This document shows, one piece after another, positions 29,950-41,159 of a stretch of 64,000 bases of DNA (position 1 is its first letter; every line of letters starts with the position of its first letter). A program made the position numbers and the translations under genes. This DNA comes from Fistularia commersonii (Eukaryota > Chordata > Actinopteri > Syngnathiformes > Fistulariidae). The stretch spans positions 10,798,501-10,862,500 of the forward strand of contig JBBMNZ010000030.1 in the NCBI GenBank assembly GCA_037954325.1, written 5' to 3'. The notes below the pieces were generated by a model. The model was not told the DNA's origin and searched no databases. It saw only the letters and a list, made by a program, of their open reading frames with translations.

Positions 29950-32525
29950 TGATGTCTAAATCTGTAATTCTGCAAATTGTATTTGCAACTGGTCATCTGC
30001 ACTAATACATTGGCATTTCAGACATTTTCTCGTATGAAAAATTCAGATGGGGAGAAAAATATACTTATGATGAATGACCACACAGCAGTGATAGTGTGTC
30101 CCGACGTTCTCCTGAACTCCCTTGTATATATGAGGCGGGAATCTATGAGAAAGAAATACTCCATGGACCTCTAAGTAATTTCAGGTTGATTTGAATTCCC
30201 TGCGATGATAAATGATGCTGGGTATTGAAACGCTCTCCTTCATGCACTCCAGCTCAGCTTGAGGACTGGTCGGAGGCAAAAGTTGGGTGTGATCCCGTAT
30301 TGCCTGTGCATTGTACTGATACAGTGTGAAATCATTGTCCTGTGCAGTGGAGTCCCATCGATCATGAATGAGGGTGTGGAATGTGTGGGTGAGAGTGTGT
30401 CCAGGGAGGCTGATGTAAAACAGGTTGCAGACTAGCCAAAAACAGGTGGAGCTTTCCTCACCAAAGCTGAGTTCTTGACCTCTCCGAGGTACTGGCACTG
30501 TGGGCGCACCGGTTACTGTTGATTTGACATGTTTTTTAGTTCCAATAGCCCCTCAGAGAATGCTAGTTCTGAAAAGAAAGAGCATCACTTGAGAGGAAAA
30601 TAACTGAAGAGTGACTGTGACTTACGGTCTGATAAAATAGTGAGATTACATGTTCGTGGCTGAAGTTGTCGTAAGAACAAGAGGATTACTTTGGGTTGAC
30701 CCATGTTTGTGGCTTAAGCTCAGGGAAGGTCTTCAAAATGGACAAAGTGGTATTTCAGGAGTGTGCCAACTAAGTTGGTATATATTTTGCCTCTACTAAA
30801 ACTGCCTTTTAATAGCGTCAGGTAGAATTAGATTTAGAAAATATTCTCTTATTGGACTAAAATGTCAGTTCTACATATTCAAAGTATGGACCCTGTTAGG
30901 AACAGTTTGGGAGTACCCTTAGGGTGAGAACTGAACCAGTTAGCAAAGTGGTTTCTCTGGGTTCACATAATTCACAGGTTATAGTCACATCTCAGCAAGC
31001 AAACAATGTATCATAAAATAAGAAGTCAGTCACCTGTGAGTTTGAGGTAATGTTTGGCTGTTTGGTAGTTATTCAGAGGAGGGAAGATACCGGTGAGTGT
31101 CGACAAAGTGATTTAAGCTAGCGGTTTTAGCTGAAAGCTATCAGTAAGGCTTTCCCATTTGTTCATTGTGGGAAGCTGTTAAAAGAAACATTTAGTGATG
31201 TTTTATTGGGTTTCGATTCAGGAAACATTCCTTCCAAATTGTGGTTCTAATGAATATATCAATATGGCTTTTCTGCCTTTCTGTGACCTCCATCTCCAAA
31301 CACCCTCCACCTCTAATGGACTCTTATCTAGGTACTTTGGGGAAGACAAAGCTGCAGATTAAAAGTTGACACACAGCGACGTGATACTTGAAAACAAACT
31401 CAAATTGTGCTGTGGTTCCTAGATGTGATTGTTTTTGTCTGTAGTTAATGAATGAACGTTGTCACTCCTGCTGAGATATTTTTTTTCTCAACAGGGGGTG
31501 AAGCCCCTGTACAATTTAGGCGATAGCCTGCGGTTAAATGAATAGAGGCAACGACTGCAAGTCATGCTGGGGAAATTGAAGTGGTTGTTTTTTTCTTGGA
31601 TGGGCCAGACCGTGTAGACCTGAGCCAATCAAATAACATACATCAACGTTACAGTGGTAAGAGGCGAAGAGATAAGAGTGATAGATTCCAGAGATTGGGC
31701 TCACTGAGGGGAACAGCAGCCTTCGGTTGTCTTGATAGTTCTGCATGGACGAGTGGGGTGTTAATGTAGTCACAGGAAAGGAAAATGGAAAGAAAAAAAA
31801 GAAAAGCGCCGCCTGTGTTTGTCTTCTGCACCAACCATATAATCCTCTACAAAGCCTTTAAGAAGTAGGTGAGAAGCCATGGGGCAGGTCATCAATCAGG
31901 ACCAGACCTACTGCGTGCCCGACAGGTTGATGGGAGTGGGATGTGTCAGACCAGGGCTGTGGTCCACAAACAAGGTTAGAAACAAGGGATGTGGGTTGAT
32001 TTTGAGTTACAGCACACATTACCAGCGCAATTGGTCGATGCCACTTGGATGCCCGTATGCAAAATATCTCGCTACCAACTGGCTGATTATCATCTGTGAA
32101 TTATGTGTTTTCAACCAGATATGCATTTCTAGCCCTGCCATTTTGTATCTCTCAGCATTTACAGAAACTAGCAACTTGGTGTAAATGGATTGAGATGGAG
32201 TTAAGAGATTACCGGTATATTAAAAACTGCATCATAGTGAAAAAAGTTTTGCCGTGACAGATAAGGGGAAAGAAATTCATTGACATTTAATTTCATAGAC
32301 TACAATCTATCCAACTCAGCTCTGACTGAATGTGATAGAAGGCCCTCTGAAAACAAACTATCAAAATAATGAGGAGCACAAATGAACCGCTAATGGAAAC
32401 CGTAAGCATCAAGGCCTATGATCTGTCCTGCATACCGGGTTTGGCAGCACAGCTTTGGCTTTGGGCTGGCTGTCGCCATACCGTCCCTTTCAATGGCCTA
32501 ATGACTTTGGGGTCACATCCCATCT
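29950..32525. other. Unique sequence, no gene recognised
   Basis: A 105-codon minus-strand frame at 30181-30498 has a P-G-H-T-L-T-H-T-F-H-T-L segment, but I cannot place it in a family. No other feature was seen. 31486-31930 is unremarkable. Confidence 0.35.
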
Positions 32526-32539
32526 TCCTACATCAGGAA

Positions 32540-33240
32540 GATCCGTAGATTCCTAACAGAGAATACAGCGCTGATATTCATCCAGAATCTAGTCATCTCT
32601 CGTCTGGACAACCGCAACTCCCTCTGCCAGTGCCCCAGCGGTGACCATCTGGCCTCTGGAGCTTATTCAGACAGCGGCAGCCCGCCTGGTGTTCAACCGT
32701 CCCAAGTTCTGCCACACAACTCCCCTTCTCATGTCCCTACTCTGGCTCCCTGTAGCCACCCGCATCAAGTTCAAGTCCCTGCTGCTCGCCTACCAGGCAG
32801 TGAATGGGACACCCCCGTCTTATCTCCAGGATATGGTCAAGCCATCCGTCCCCTCCGATCTGCCACCTCTGGGTGACCGTCCACCCCATCGCTCAGAGCC
32901 CCCGGCTGCCGATCGAACCGGTCTCGGCTCTTCTCGGTCTTGGCTCCTCAGTGGCGGAACGAGCTCCCGAAAAATGTCAGGACAGCAGGGTGGCTGCCCT
33001 TCTTTCGCCGTGAGCTGAAAACATACCTCTTCACCAAGTAGTACCCTGCTAATCACACTTAGCCCTCAACCCCCCCCACCAAAAAAAAAAAAAGTATGAA
33101 ATGAATGTATGTATGTAAATGGTCACGTCTGACTTCTGACTACTGGTACTTCGGATCTTCAGCGACTGAATTGCACTTCTTGTAAGTCACTTTGGATAAA
33201 AGCATCTGCCAAATGACTGTAATGTAAATGTAATGTAAAA
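32540..33240 (+). mobile_element. L2/Maui-type LINE, 3' end
   Basis: A frame from 32641 reads L-E-L-I-Q-T-A-A-A-R-L-V-F, then H-T-T-P-L-L-M-S-L-L-W-L-P-V (about 32715-32760) and F-K-S-L-L-L-A-Y-Q-A-V-N-G-T-P-P-S-Y-L (about 32775-32825). This order is characteristic of the C-terminal end of L2-clade ORF2. A preceding frame (32580-32640) gives S-R-L-D-N. The 3' end is the hallmark CACTTTGGATAAAAGCATCT, GCCAAATGACTGTAATG and a short TGTAATGTAA repeat tail (33185-33238). Truncated at the 5' end and frameshifted. Confidence 0.88.
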
Positions 33241-33383
33241 CTAATGTCTGGTTTAGGAACTGCTCCATTATTCCTATTAACTTATTTATTTTTTACCAGC
33301 AGAGAGCTGAAACTGAATTCCAATGTAGTTAAGCCTCATCCTGCCCTGTAATCCAAACCTCTTCCAATTCAGGCTGATTTTTA

Positions 33384-33583
33384 GGGCACAGGAGCTCAGA
33401 GAGCGGTTGTCCTATGTGCCGAAGATTAGTGGTTCAATTATCCGTTTCACCTAGCCTGTTGAAGTGTTGTTGAGTAAGGCGCTGAACCCCCTGCCTGCTA
33501 ATCATGGTTCATCCATGATGGGTTATTTCACTGCTGTTGTGTTTGTATGTATCACTGAATGTGACAATAAAGGTCTTTCTTAT
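33384..33583 (+). mobile_element. tRNA-derived SINE (second subfamily)
   Basis: A head with GGAGCTCAGAGAGCGG (box-A-like) and GTGGTTCAATTATCC (box B at about 33431-33441) is followed by GTTGTTGAGTAAGGCGCTGA, GGTTCATCCATGATGGGTTA and a tail TGTGACAATAAAGG. The body resembles the 26.6/27.0-kb SINEs but the head and tail differ. Confidence 0.65.
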
Positions 33584-33589
33584 GCACAA

Positions 33590-34360
33590 CTTTCAGACCT
33601 GGCATATGAACATCATTATCTGACATGAATCATAATTGTTTTGTTGACAATCTGATGTTGTTGCTGTGTAACCTGACTTTCATTTTGACATTTGGACTGT
33701 TGGAAGAACCTGGAGAAACTGGAGGAGCCCTACACAGACATGGGGATGACCTGGAGACTCCCCACAGAAAGGCCAATTTCAGGTGACCAGAAAGGTCATA
33801 CAACGTACATTTCAGAGGGACAACATGATTTGCAGCATTAAACTGCCACATGTCAGCATTTCATAGCAGAGTGTGTGCCGGCCTGAGCTGGAATTGATGG
33901 ATGGAGCTCTGACCTCATGGTCAACAGGCCTAAATTAAAGCTTTCTGGATACTTCTTCCCTGATAATTTTTATTTTTGAAAAGCTCAGCGTGAGGTTTTC
34001 CCATAAGAATATCACGAATGCACATCTGACAGCTGAAACCCTGACCCTGCACTTAAACTTGTAATTCTTTGTTTATTTATCTAATTTTTATTTTTCCTCT
34101 CAAAACGGTTCCTTTTCATGTTTAGCTAGAGAGACAGGGCTGCACTTTCTCTTGGAACATAAAGACACGTGTAGCATTTCTGTCATTTAATTGCTGAAAA
34201 ACTCTCATCAACTTTTAATTAAAGAGATGTTGGGAAACTGTGATGTATATTTTAGAGTTAATTAGCACACACACTCAGGGGACTGAAGTAATTAGAAGAG
34301 TAAAGACTCCCCATGGATGCTGTAGTCGAGGACACACTGCCTACAAACACATGGATGCGC
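33590..34360. other. Unique AT-rich sequence
   Basis: No gene or named repeat. 34190-34300 is rich in TTAATTA cores and could be conserved non-coding sequence. Confidence 0.35.
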
Positions 34361-34361
34361 A

Positions 34362-34398
34362 CGCACTTGCAAAGTGATGTGCTCACTTTGCAAGTGCG
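34362..34398. repeat. Perfect 16-bp hairpin
   Basis: CGCACTTGCAAAGTGA and its exact reverse complement TCACTTTGCAAGTGCG are separated by 5 nt (TGTGC). It sits at the edge of the LINE fragment that follows. Confidence 0.9.
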
Positions 34399-34419
34399 CT
34401 ACTAGTTTACTACTTTTGG

Positions 34420-34745
34420 CAATGACGGTTTTTCTCTCGCAGTTTCAATCTGCTTGCAAACCTTTCTTCACCTCTTCTCCACCCACTCTGTTGCTCTGGT
34501 TTTTTAACCCTCAGTACAGTAAGTCCTCCACCTTCTTCACCTCCACTCCGTGGAGCCTCACTGTCCCTCTCAGGTCCGTCTCCTTTGCGTATGTCTTCTG
34601 TCTCGCAGCAGCTAACTTTCATCCCTCTCCTTTCCAGTTCATACCTCCATCTCTTCAGATGATCCGCCGCCTGTTCCTTGCTCTCAATACAGATCACAAT
34701 GTCATCTGCGAACATCATGGTCGGTGAAGACTGCTGTCTAAGCTT
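34420..34745 (-). mobile_element. RTE-like LINE (family B), RT fragment
   Basis: On the minus strand a frame reads M-M-F-A-D-D-I-V-I-C (about 34680-34715), then a K-R-W-R-Y-E-L-E-R-R-G-M-K-V segment (about 34610-34650). This is the catalytic box and following region of family B, with the A-D-D motif intact. The surrounding element is lost. Confidence 0.8.
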
Positions 34746-34759
34746 AAACAAAATAGGCC

Positions 34760-36420
34760 CAAAAATGGGAGGCGCAATGAAGACACTACAGCTGAATATC
34801 TTCTAAACAGGAAAATCAAACTTTTGAGTTCACGGCTTCTGCAGTGTCTGGTGCAGGGTGTCCAAACACAGAACCAACACCAAGTTAGACCAAAGCCTCA
34901 GGAAGATGAATGTTATCATGAGATGGCATGATAGTGAAAATAAATGATACCTACATTCAGTCATTTTCTACAAACAAATTCACATTTATTTGTCCCCCTC
35001 AAACAGCAGCAATTACAGTCTTAAATTACGATTTTTAACAACTTCACTATATATTCATGACCTTTGACTATCTCCAGCATCAAAATAGGGGGCTCGCAGC
35101 ATTGTCTCAACAATGCTTTGCAGGCGATGGATTCCTTAAAGCGTGCTAGCTTGTCCACCATCCTTCTCAGCAGCATCAGGACGAACAAACAAGGAGGTGA
35201 CCAAACATCATGTGAAGTCATCACCAGACAAATTTCAAATTAAAATCCCTTTTCCAACAAAGATAAACTTCTGCAGATAAACTTCAATTGGACATGAATC
35301 AAGTGACAGACAAAATTCTTTAGAGGAAATTTGTCAAATATATAAACAAAAACTTTCAGCACAGCACAGGTTCAGTTTTCAGATGTCTAATGTCAAATTG
35401 TGTGATGTTTTCACGTTTACAAACTTCTTTGAAATGTGTGGACCAGTCTTGGAGATGTGACAGTAAATTATTGGAGAGAGAGAAGCCATTTGGCAGCAAC
35501 TATTCTTCCTCAGAGTTAGATGTTTATTGCCAGGAGACTTCATTTACCGCGGTGGTGAATGCATTGGTTGATACACAGCAAGTCCTCTCTGTTCAATTGG
35601 ACGTTTCTCGTCCAGTGTGTATTCGGGGGAGACACTGAATTTGGGGAACTCAACGACAATACTCTCCTCCATGGGAGCAGCCATGGAGCAGCGGCGTCGC
35701 CGTTTGGGTTTAACCTTATCGTCAAACTCTAGACCCGAACTCAATCGCAGTTATGAATTTGTATCTCTTGCCTCCTGGCCTGTCATATCTGTCCTTGGAA
35801 AGAACAGCCTTTCGTTTAAGTTATTAACTTTTCTTTGGGCCTATTACATTTGAGCTCTTTTTGATCAAGGTTAGCGCTTGGAACATGACAAATCATTACG
35901 TCAGCTTTCTTTCGATTCACCATGGTTGTGTGCAGCATTAAGTCACATGCTGAAAAACAGGACAGAAATAATCACAATGACAGATTATGTCCCCCCAGTG
36001 TTTAAACTGAAACATTGCCTCCTCTGCTCAGAGACTCCATCCTGTGCATTATATTCCATAATATCATTCTGAAGGCTTCTTTAAACACATTGTTTCTCAG
36101 CTAAATCTTATTGAAATTCACGGTCTCACGTTTTTTTTTCGCTAGATTTCTGTTTCTTTAACTAGCCGTGTCATTCATTATCATCAAGCTTGCAAGATGA
36201 CACAATGAGCTCTCCTGCTTCACTCTAATAAGATTCTGGTCCAATTCCAAATGGGACTTTTCTTCTGGAAGTTTTCCCACTTCCTCACACAGTCAACAGC
36301 AAACAGTAGGCAAACTGAACACTAAGGGAGTGAACGGCAGCCTGTTTTTCCTTCGTGTGTGACTGACTGGTGACCAGTACAGGGTTGACCCCACCTCTTG
36401 GCCTGGGATTGGCCTCCTGC
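34760..36420. other. Unique sequence, no gene recognised
   Basis: No convincing gene. A minus-strand frame at 35544-35744 carries a K-P-K-R-R-R-R basic stretch but starts without ATG. 36125-36240 has conserved-element character (ATTA cores, TGACAC) without proof. Confidence 0.35.
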
Positions 36421-36426
36421 TGCAGG

Positions 36427-37079
36427 ATTGTTGAGCTGCATTTTGTAATAACAGAGCATTTTGTAATAACGGTGCATTTTGTAATAAACGTCCAAAATGT
36501 AATAACTTTTTCATTTCATTTTGTAATAAAGCCGCATTTTGTAATAAACTGCCGCATTTTGTAATAAACTGCCCCAACGCATTTTGTGATAAATTTTGCC
36601 GCATTATGTAATAAGTTATAGCATATTGAGAAGATTATTACAAAATGCACTTGCAACTTTTTTATTCTCGAGGAAATGTAATAACATGGTGCATTATGTA
36701 ATAACAATTCTAAAGCATAGTTTATTTGTTATTTGTATTTTATTTTACTTTAAAGTATTTGTAAAAGCTAGGCCTATTATTAGTATCACTGTATTAGCCT
36801 AGTAGCAGTACTTAGCAATTACTATCAGTACACCATTCAAAGGTTGCATTAATAGAGAATATTCTATAAATTCCACGTTATTACATTTCATAGAGAATAA
36901 AAAAGTTGCAAGTGCATTTTGTAATAATCTGCTCAAAATGTAATAACTTATCACACAATGCGGCAAAATTTATTATAAAATGCGTTGGGGCAGTTTATTA
37001 CAAAATGAAATCAAAACGTTATTACATTTTGGACGTTTATTACAAAATGCACTGTTATTACAAAATGCGTCTCAACAAT
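36427..37079. mobile_element. Foldback element of iterated CATTTTGTAATAA units
   Basis: The left arm begins ATTGTTGAG-CTG-CATTTTGTAATAAC at 36427, and the right arm ends in the inverse of nearly the same sequence at 37079. The arms run about 36427-36705 and 36870-37079, and match with scattered differences through a CTTGCAACTTTTTTATTCTC block near their inner ends. The left arm holds six exact ATTTTGTAATAA units plus variants such as CATTTTGTGATAA and CATTATGTAATAA. The left arm has two more units than the right. There is no coding capacity and no clear target duplication. The architecture resembles foldback/Galileo-type or long-TIR MITE elements, and the family is unknown to me. Confidence 0.75.
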
Positions 37080-37084
37080 GATGA

Positions 37085-37485
37085 AAAATACAAACAATGA
37101 AAGCATGACATATTAAAAGTCGATTTCATTGAAATATGATGTTATGATGTCGCTGTGGGGCAGCTTTGGGACTCAGGGATCAGTTAAGCCATTTTTTCCT
37201 CTGCCAGGCATCAAAGATAGCCCTTGAGTACTCTATGAAGAGGTTCTCAGTGCTGGAACATGTTACAATCAGCACGTCTGGATGTCTGTACTTTCTGCAA
37301 AGCAGTAACATCTCACTCCAACTCTTGAATTTCCTTAGGGGTCTCCTCCAATTAGACCGGAAAAAATATGCGATACTTTACATGTTGTTTCCGTACTGTG
37401 GGAGAAAACTAGGGAACACAGATGAAGCCCACACTTACACGATGAGAACATGGAGACCCACAACCATGCTAATCTGCTACTCATA
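37085..37485. other. Unrecognised sequence
   Basis: No gene or repeat was recognised. Confidence 0.35.
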
Positions 37486-37489
37486 TACT

Positions 37490-37518
37490 TGTGTGTGTGT
37501 GTGTGTGTAATTGTATAC

Positions 37519-37562
<44 letters not shown>
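37490..37562. repeat. Diverging (GT)n-(CA)n microsatellite pair
   Basis: (GT)9 at 37490-37508 is followed after 13 nt by (CA)20 at 37521-37562. The two tracts are mutually complementary and could form a long cruciform. Confidence 0.9.
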
Positions 37563-37564
<2 letters not shown>

Positions 37565-37650
37565 AATGTATCTATATATCCTGTGACTGCTGAGTTAGGT
37601 AGTGGATCTCTACAAAATCTGGATTTGAACCATGATATATAATTGTTTGG

Positions 37651-37800
37651 TTAGAAGACTTATGGACATAGTGAGAGAGGATGTGAAGTTTGCTGGTGTG
37701 AGAAAGGAGGATACAGAGAATCAGGTTAGATGGAAAAAGTGGATTCTCTGTGGAGACCCCTGAAGGGAAAAGCCCAAAGGAAAAGAAGAAGAAGAAGAAT
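37651..37800 (+). mobile_element. RTE-like LINE (family B), 3' terminal fragment
   Basis: The sequence corresponds to the last about 150 bp of family B (M-D-I-V-R-E-D-V-K, then the W-x-x-W-I-L-C-G-D-P region) and ends in an AAGAAGAAG tail. It is severely 5'-truncated. Confidence 0.75.
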
Positions 37801-37961
37801 ATTTGTTTGGTTGCAATGGAGTTAGAATTGGCATTTTTTCTTAATACCTCTGAGTCACAGCACTCTTTCCATTCCCAGGATCATCGTGGTCATCAGCCGT
37901 ATGTGCGCTGAAGCTGGACATGGAGCTGATTGGAGTGAACTTTCACTCAGAGTAAACTCTC

Positions 37962-38850
37962 TTCTTCTCCTTTTGGCTTTTCCCTTCAGGGGTCGCCACA
38001 GCGAATCAACCTTCTCCATCTAACCCTATTCTCTGTATCCTCCTCTCTCACACCAACTACCTTCATATCCTCTCTTGCGATGTCATAAATCTTCTCTTTG
38101 GTCTTCCTCTAGACCTCCTGCCTGGTAGTTCCAATTCCAGCATCCGTCTGCCAATATATTCACTATCCCTCCTCTTTACATGACCCAACCATCTCAGTCT
38201 GGCTTCTCTGACCTTCTCCCCAAAACATCTAACATGTGCTGTCCCTCTGATGGACTCATTCCTGATCCTATCCATCCTGGTCACTCCCAAAGAGAACCTC
38301 AACATCTTCATCTCTGCGACCTCCATCTCTCCCTTCTGTCTTTTCTTCATTGTAACTGTTTCTAGGCCATACAGCATCATTGGTCTCATCACTGTCTTGT
38401 ACACTTTTCCATCATTCTGGCTGATAGTCTTCGATCATATAGCACCCCTGACACTTTTCTCCACCCATTCCAACAACTAACTTTCATTCCTCTCCTTTCC
38501 AGAGCATACCTCCACCTCTCTAGATTTTCCTCAACCTGTTCTCTGCTCTCACTACAGATCACAATGTCATCTGCAACCATCATGGTCCATGGAGATTCCT
38601 GTCTAACCTCATCTGTCAGCCTGTCCATCACCACTGCAAACAAAGAGGGGCTCAGAGCTGATCCCTGATGAAGTCCCTCCTCCACCTTGAGCTTCTATGT
38701 TACCCTGACAGCACACTGCACCACTGTCTCACAGCTAGCATACATGTCCTGCACCAGTCTTACATACTTCTCTGCCACTCCAGATTCCCTCATACAATAC
38801 CAGAGCTCCTCTCCAGGCACCCTGTCATACGCTTTTTCTAGGTCTCTAGG
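37962..38850 (-). mobile_element. RTE-like LINE (family B), best-preserved copy
   Basis: On the minus strand, frames give E-K-A-Y-D-R-V-P (about 38800-38850), G-L-H-Q-G-S-A-L-S-P (about 38640-38680), A-D-D-I-V-I-C-S-E-S (about 38540-38580) and E-R-R-G-M-K-V. A 113-codon frame (38063-38404) begins M-Y-K-T-V-M-R-P-M-M-L-Y-G-L-E-T and reads R-L-R-W-L-G-H-V-K-R-R further on, then G-R-P-K-R-R. The catalytic A-D-D is intact. The 3' end has the (AAG)n-type tail at 37962-37980. The 5' part is missing and at least two frame breaks exist, so it is inactive. Clade RTE-like is my best guess. Confidence 0.82.
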
Positions 38851-39059
38851 TAATCTAAGAGGGAGCAATAAAGGCTGCTGTTTCTCTGCAATGTAAAATA
38901 GCCTGCCCATTTGGCACTGGACAAATGTTTGTCTATCTGCATGGCCCGAGGACAAAAACAAACCTACTGTCACGCCAACCTTCAGAAACATGACTGGAGT
39001 TGGGCCCGAGCAAATGAATGGTATCAGTGACAAAGTGTGATAATGTGCTGTCAATGGAT

Positions 39060-40660
39060 ATAGTGCGGTGCCGCATCACAACCAAGCACGGCCACAGAAA
39101 TCTCAGGCTGCATCACAGTGTGTCAAATCCAGCTTTTTCTGTGGTCCTTTGATAAGGCGAGGCATAGGGAAATTGACTAAAGACCAACAAGCAAAAACTT
39201 GAACTCACACATTTTGCTCGTTGCATGGCACCACTCTGCTGTTACATCAGCTCTGATTCCAAGGCCTTCTTTTTGAAATGTACCTCACAATGACTGGAAT
39301 CTCATGCATGTAAACAAACAGTCATCTCAGTTTTACCCATTCATCTGAAGGGCAGAGCACGTGTCGGGTTCTGGATTTACACCCGGCAGCTGATAGTTCG
39401 CCTTCCTGGGTGGATTTTGGTTTTAATGAGATCCCAACCCGTGGTCAGCTCGCCACCATTCAGGGTGAACCAGGTCTCTCGCTGGACTAAATACAGGCAA
39501 ACGGAATAACAGGATTGGAAATGGATGAAAAACTCCACATAATTTTAATCTTAATGATGTTACAACCTGTATCAGGTAAGGAACATCTTATCTTGGTTCC
39601 TTGCATGATGACAATCTGCAGGGAAAAACATGGCAACCTGGTAAATGGTTTGTTTTTCTGAACAGGTATTCAGCTCCTCTGCAGTCCAGGAGCTTTCTGT
39701 CGGAGAGGTGACAACAGACCTTTCCAGAATGTCAGGATGAAAAGGCCGTGTTAATGAATGCTAACTGGTCGAGGCCCTCAAAGCAATATGTTCAGAGGCT
39801 CTGCGACAAAGTGCTGTGGATGCAGTGGATGCATTTGTAAAGATATTGTGAGTTTATAATGAAGTTACTAATAATAGTAATACATTTGTATGTAAAGTGC
39901 ATTCCATCAAAGTACAAAAAAGAAGAAATAAGAAATAATTCATTTGTTTGCTTTCTATTCTGCTCTAACCTGCATCTAGGGGACTTGCAGGGGGTTGGTT
40001 GAGAACACAGAGAAGTCCCCATCAGAGCCCAGCTGCCCAATTTAGTGACGGGTACGTTTTAACTCGGGTCAGGCCTGTGCGTGCAGGTGCTTTCATTGAG
40101 AACACCAGGTCATAGCGAAGCGGCCATGCAAATGGTTTGCTGTGGGGGAGCGGTGATAAGAGCTGGAAAAAAGATAAATCACTTACTCCACTCTTGAATG
40201 CTGCTGCCGCTTCGGAGTTCGGTCAGGAGTGATGAGCATTATGAAGAGCGAAAAATTAGCTTCCTACAGGCACTCCACTTGTGGAGTTTCAAGCACCCCT
40301 TTTAGAGGCCGCCCTGGTGTTTGGCTTACAAACTAACACCATCCAGGAATGTTGTGTTGATTCCTGACATTGAGCCAACAGGCACTCGTAGACATGTAGC
40401 CTGTGATATTAGGAGTTAGCTCACATAGGAACTGTCCACAAGAACAGAAATTCAAACGTTTACACAAGTGTGCAGTAGAGGGACATTTCTAATAGTTTCC
40501 TCTTTTGAAGTGACTTTGGGTTCTCAAACCTACAATAATTGCTGTCAGGGTGGATCCTGCCTGAGCAGCTGCTGGAGGAAATACATTTCTTATGAGTGGA
40601 TCACGCAGAGACACACCTCCTCCTCGCTTGGAATCTAGAAACAAAAATGATAACAAATTA
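39060..40660. other. Unique sequence, no gene recognised
   Basis: No conserved ORF, RNA or named repeat. A short (TA)n tract lies at about 40661-40674. Confidence 0.4.
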
Positions 40661-40904
40661 TACATATATATATAGTCGGGATAATTGTAGCGCTGTCTTT
40701 GCTATTTAATATGGTTCTGAACGGGCAAATGAACAGATGGTGCCCCCCTTTTTGGAACAATAACCAGTTGCTCATGTCTTTGAGGTTAAAGAGCTATGTG
40801 GAAAGAATACTTGTTGTTTTCAAAGTGCTTCCAGCTGAGATCACTCACCTATGTTTCCTTACATTTAATACAGGTGTTGATCAGTCTCGCTCTTTGACCT
40901 GTTA

Positions 40905-41155
40905 GTCAGGAGGCTGCGATGGATCGAGAGACAAGACATCAAAAATGTGCAGGTTCATAGAAATAATGAAGTGTTCTTGAGCAAAGCACTGAGCCTCTAA
41001 ATGATGCCTCTCCATGGATGGATGCAATGAGTGTGTGTGTGTGTCTGTGTGTGTGTTTGCATGCACACGCAGTATTGAGTTTGTCATAAAGTGCTTTGAG
41101 TGGTTGACAGACCACATAAGTGAGATAAAAATGCGTATAAATTCGGTTTACCATT
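40905..41155 (+). mobile_element. SINE with internal (GT)n
   Basis: The 3' half contains GTTCTTGAGCAAAGCACTGA, an interrupted (GT)n at 41031-41058, and AAAGTGCTTTGAGTGGTTG followed by a TATAAATTCGGTTTACCATT end. This is typical of a widespread fish SINE. The tRNA-like head is degenerate. Confidence 0.55.
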
Positions 41156-41159
41156 TTAC

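Noticed and set aside
30181..30498. 105-codon minus-strand frame
   Set aside because: Continuous and of plausible composition, but no motif, promoter or poly(A) signal could be tied to it.
35544..35744. 66-codon minus-strand frame with a basic nuclear-localisation-like stretch
   Set aside because: No ATG start, no splice context and no recognisable family.
36427..37079. Possible CRISPR array
   Set aside because: Units are adjacent or nearly so, occur in both orientations, lack uniform spacers, and lie in a vertebrate-type genome.
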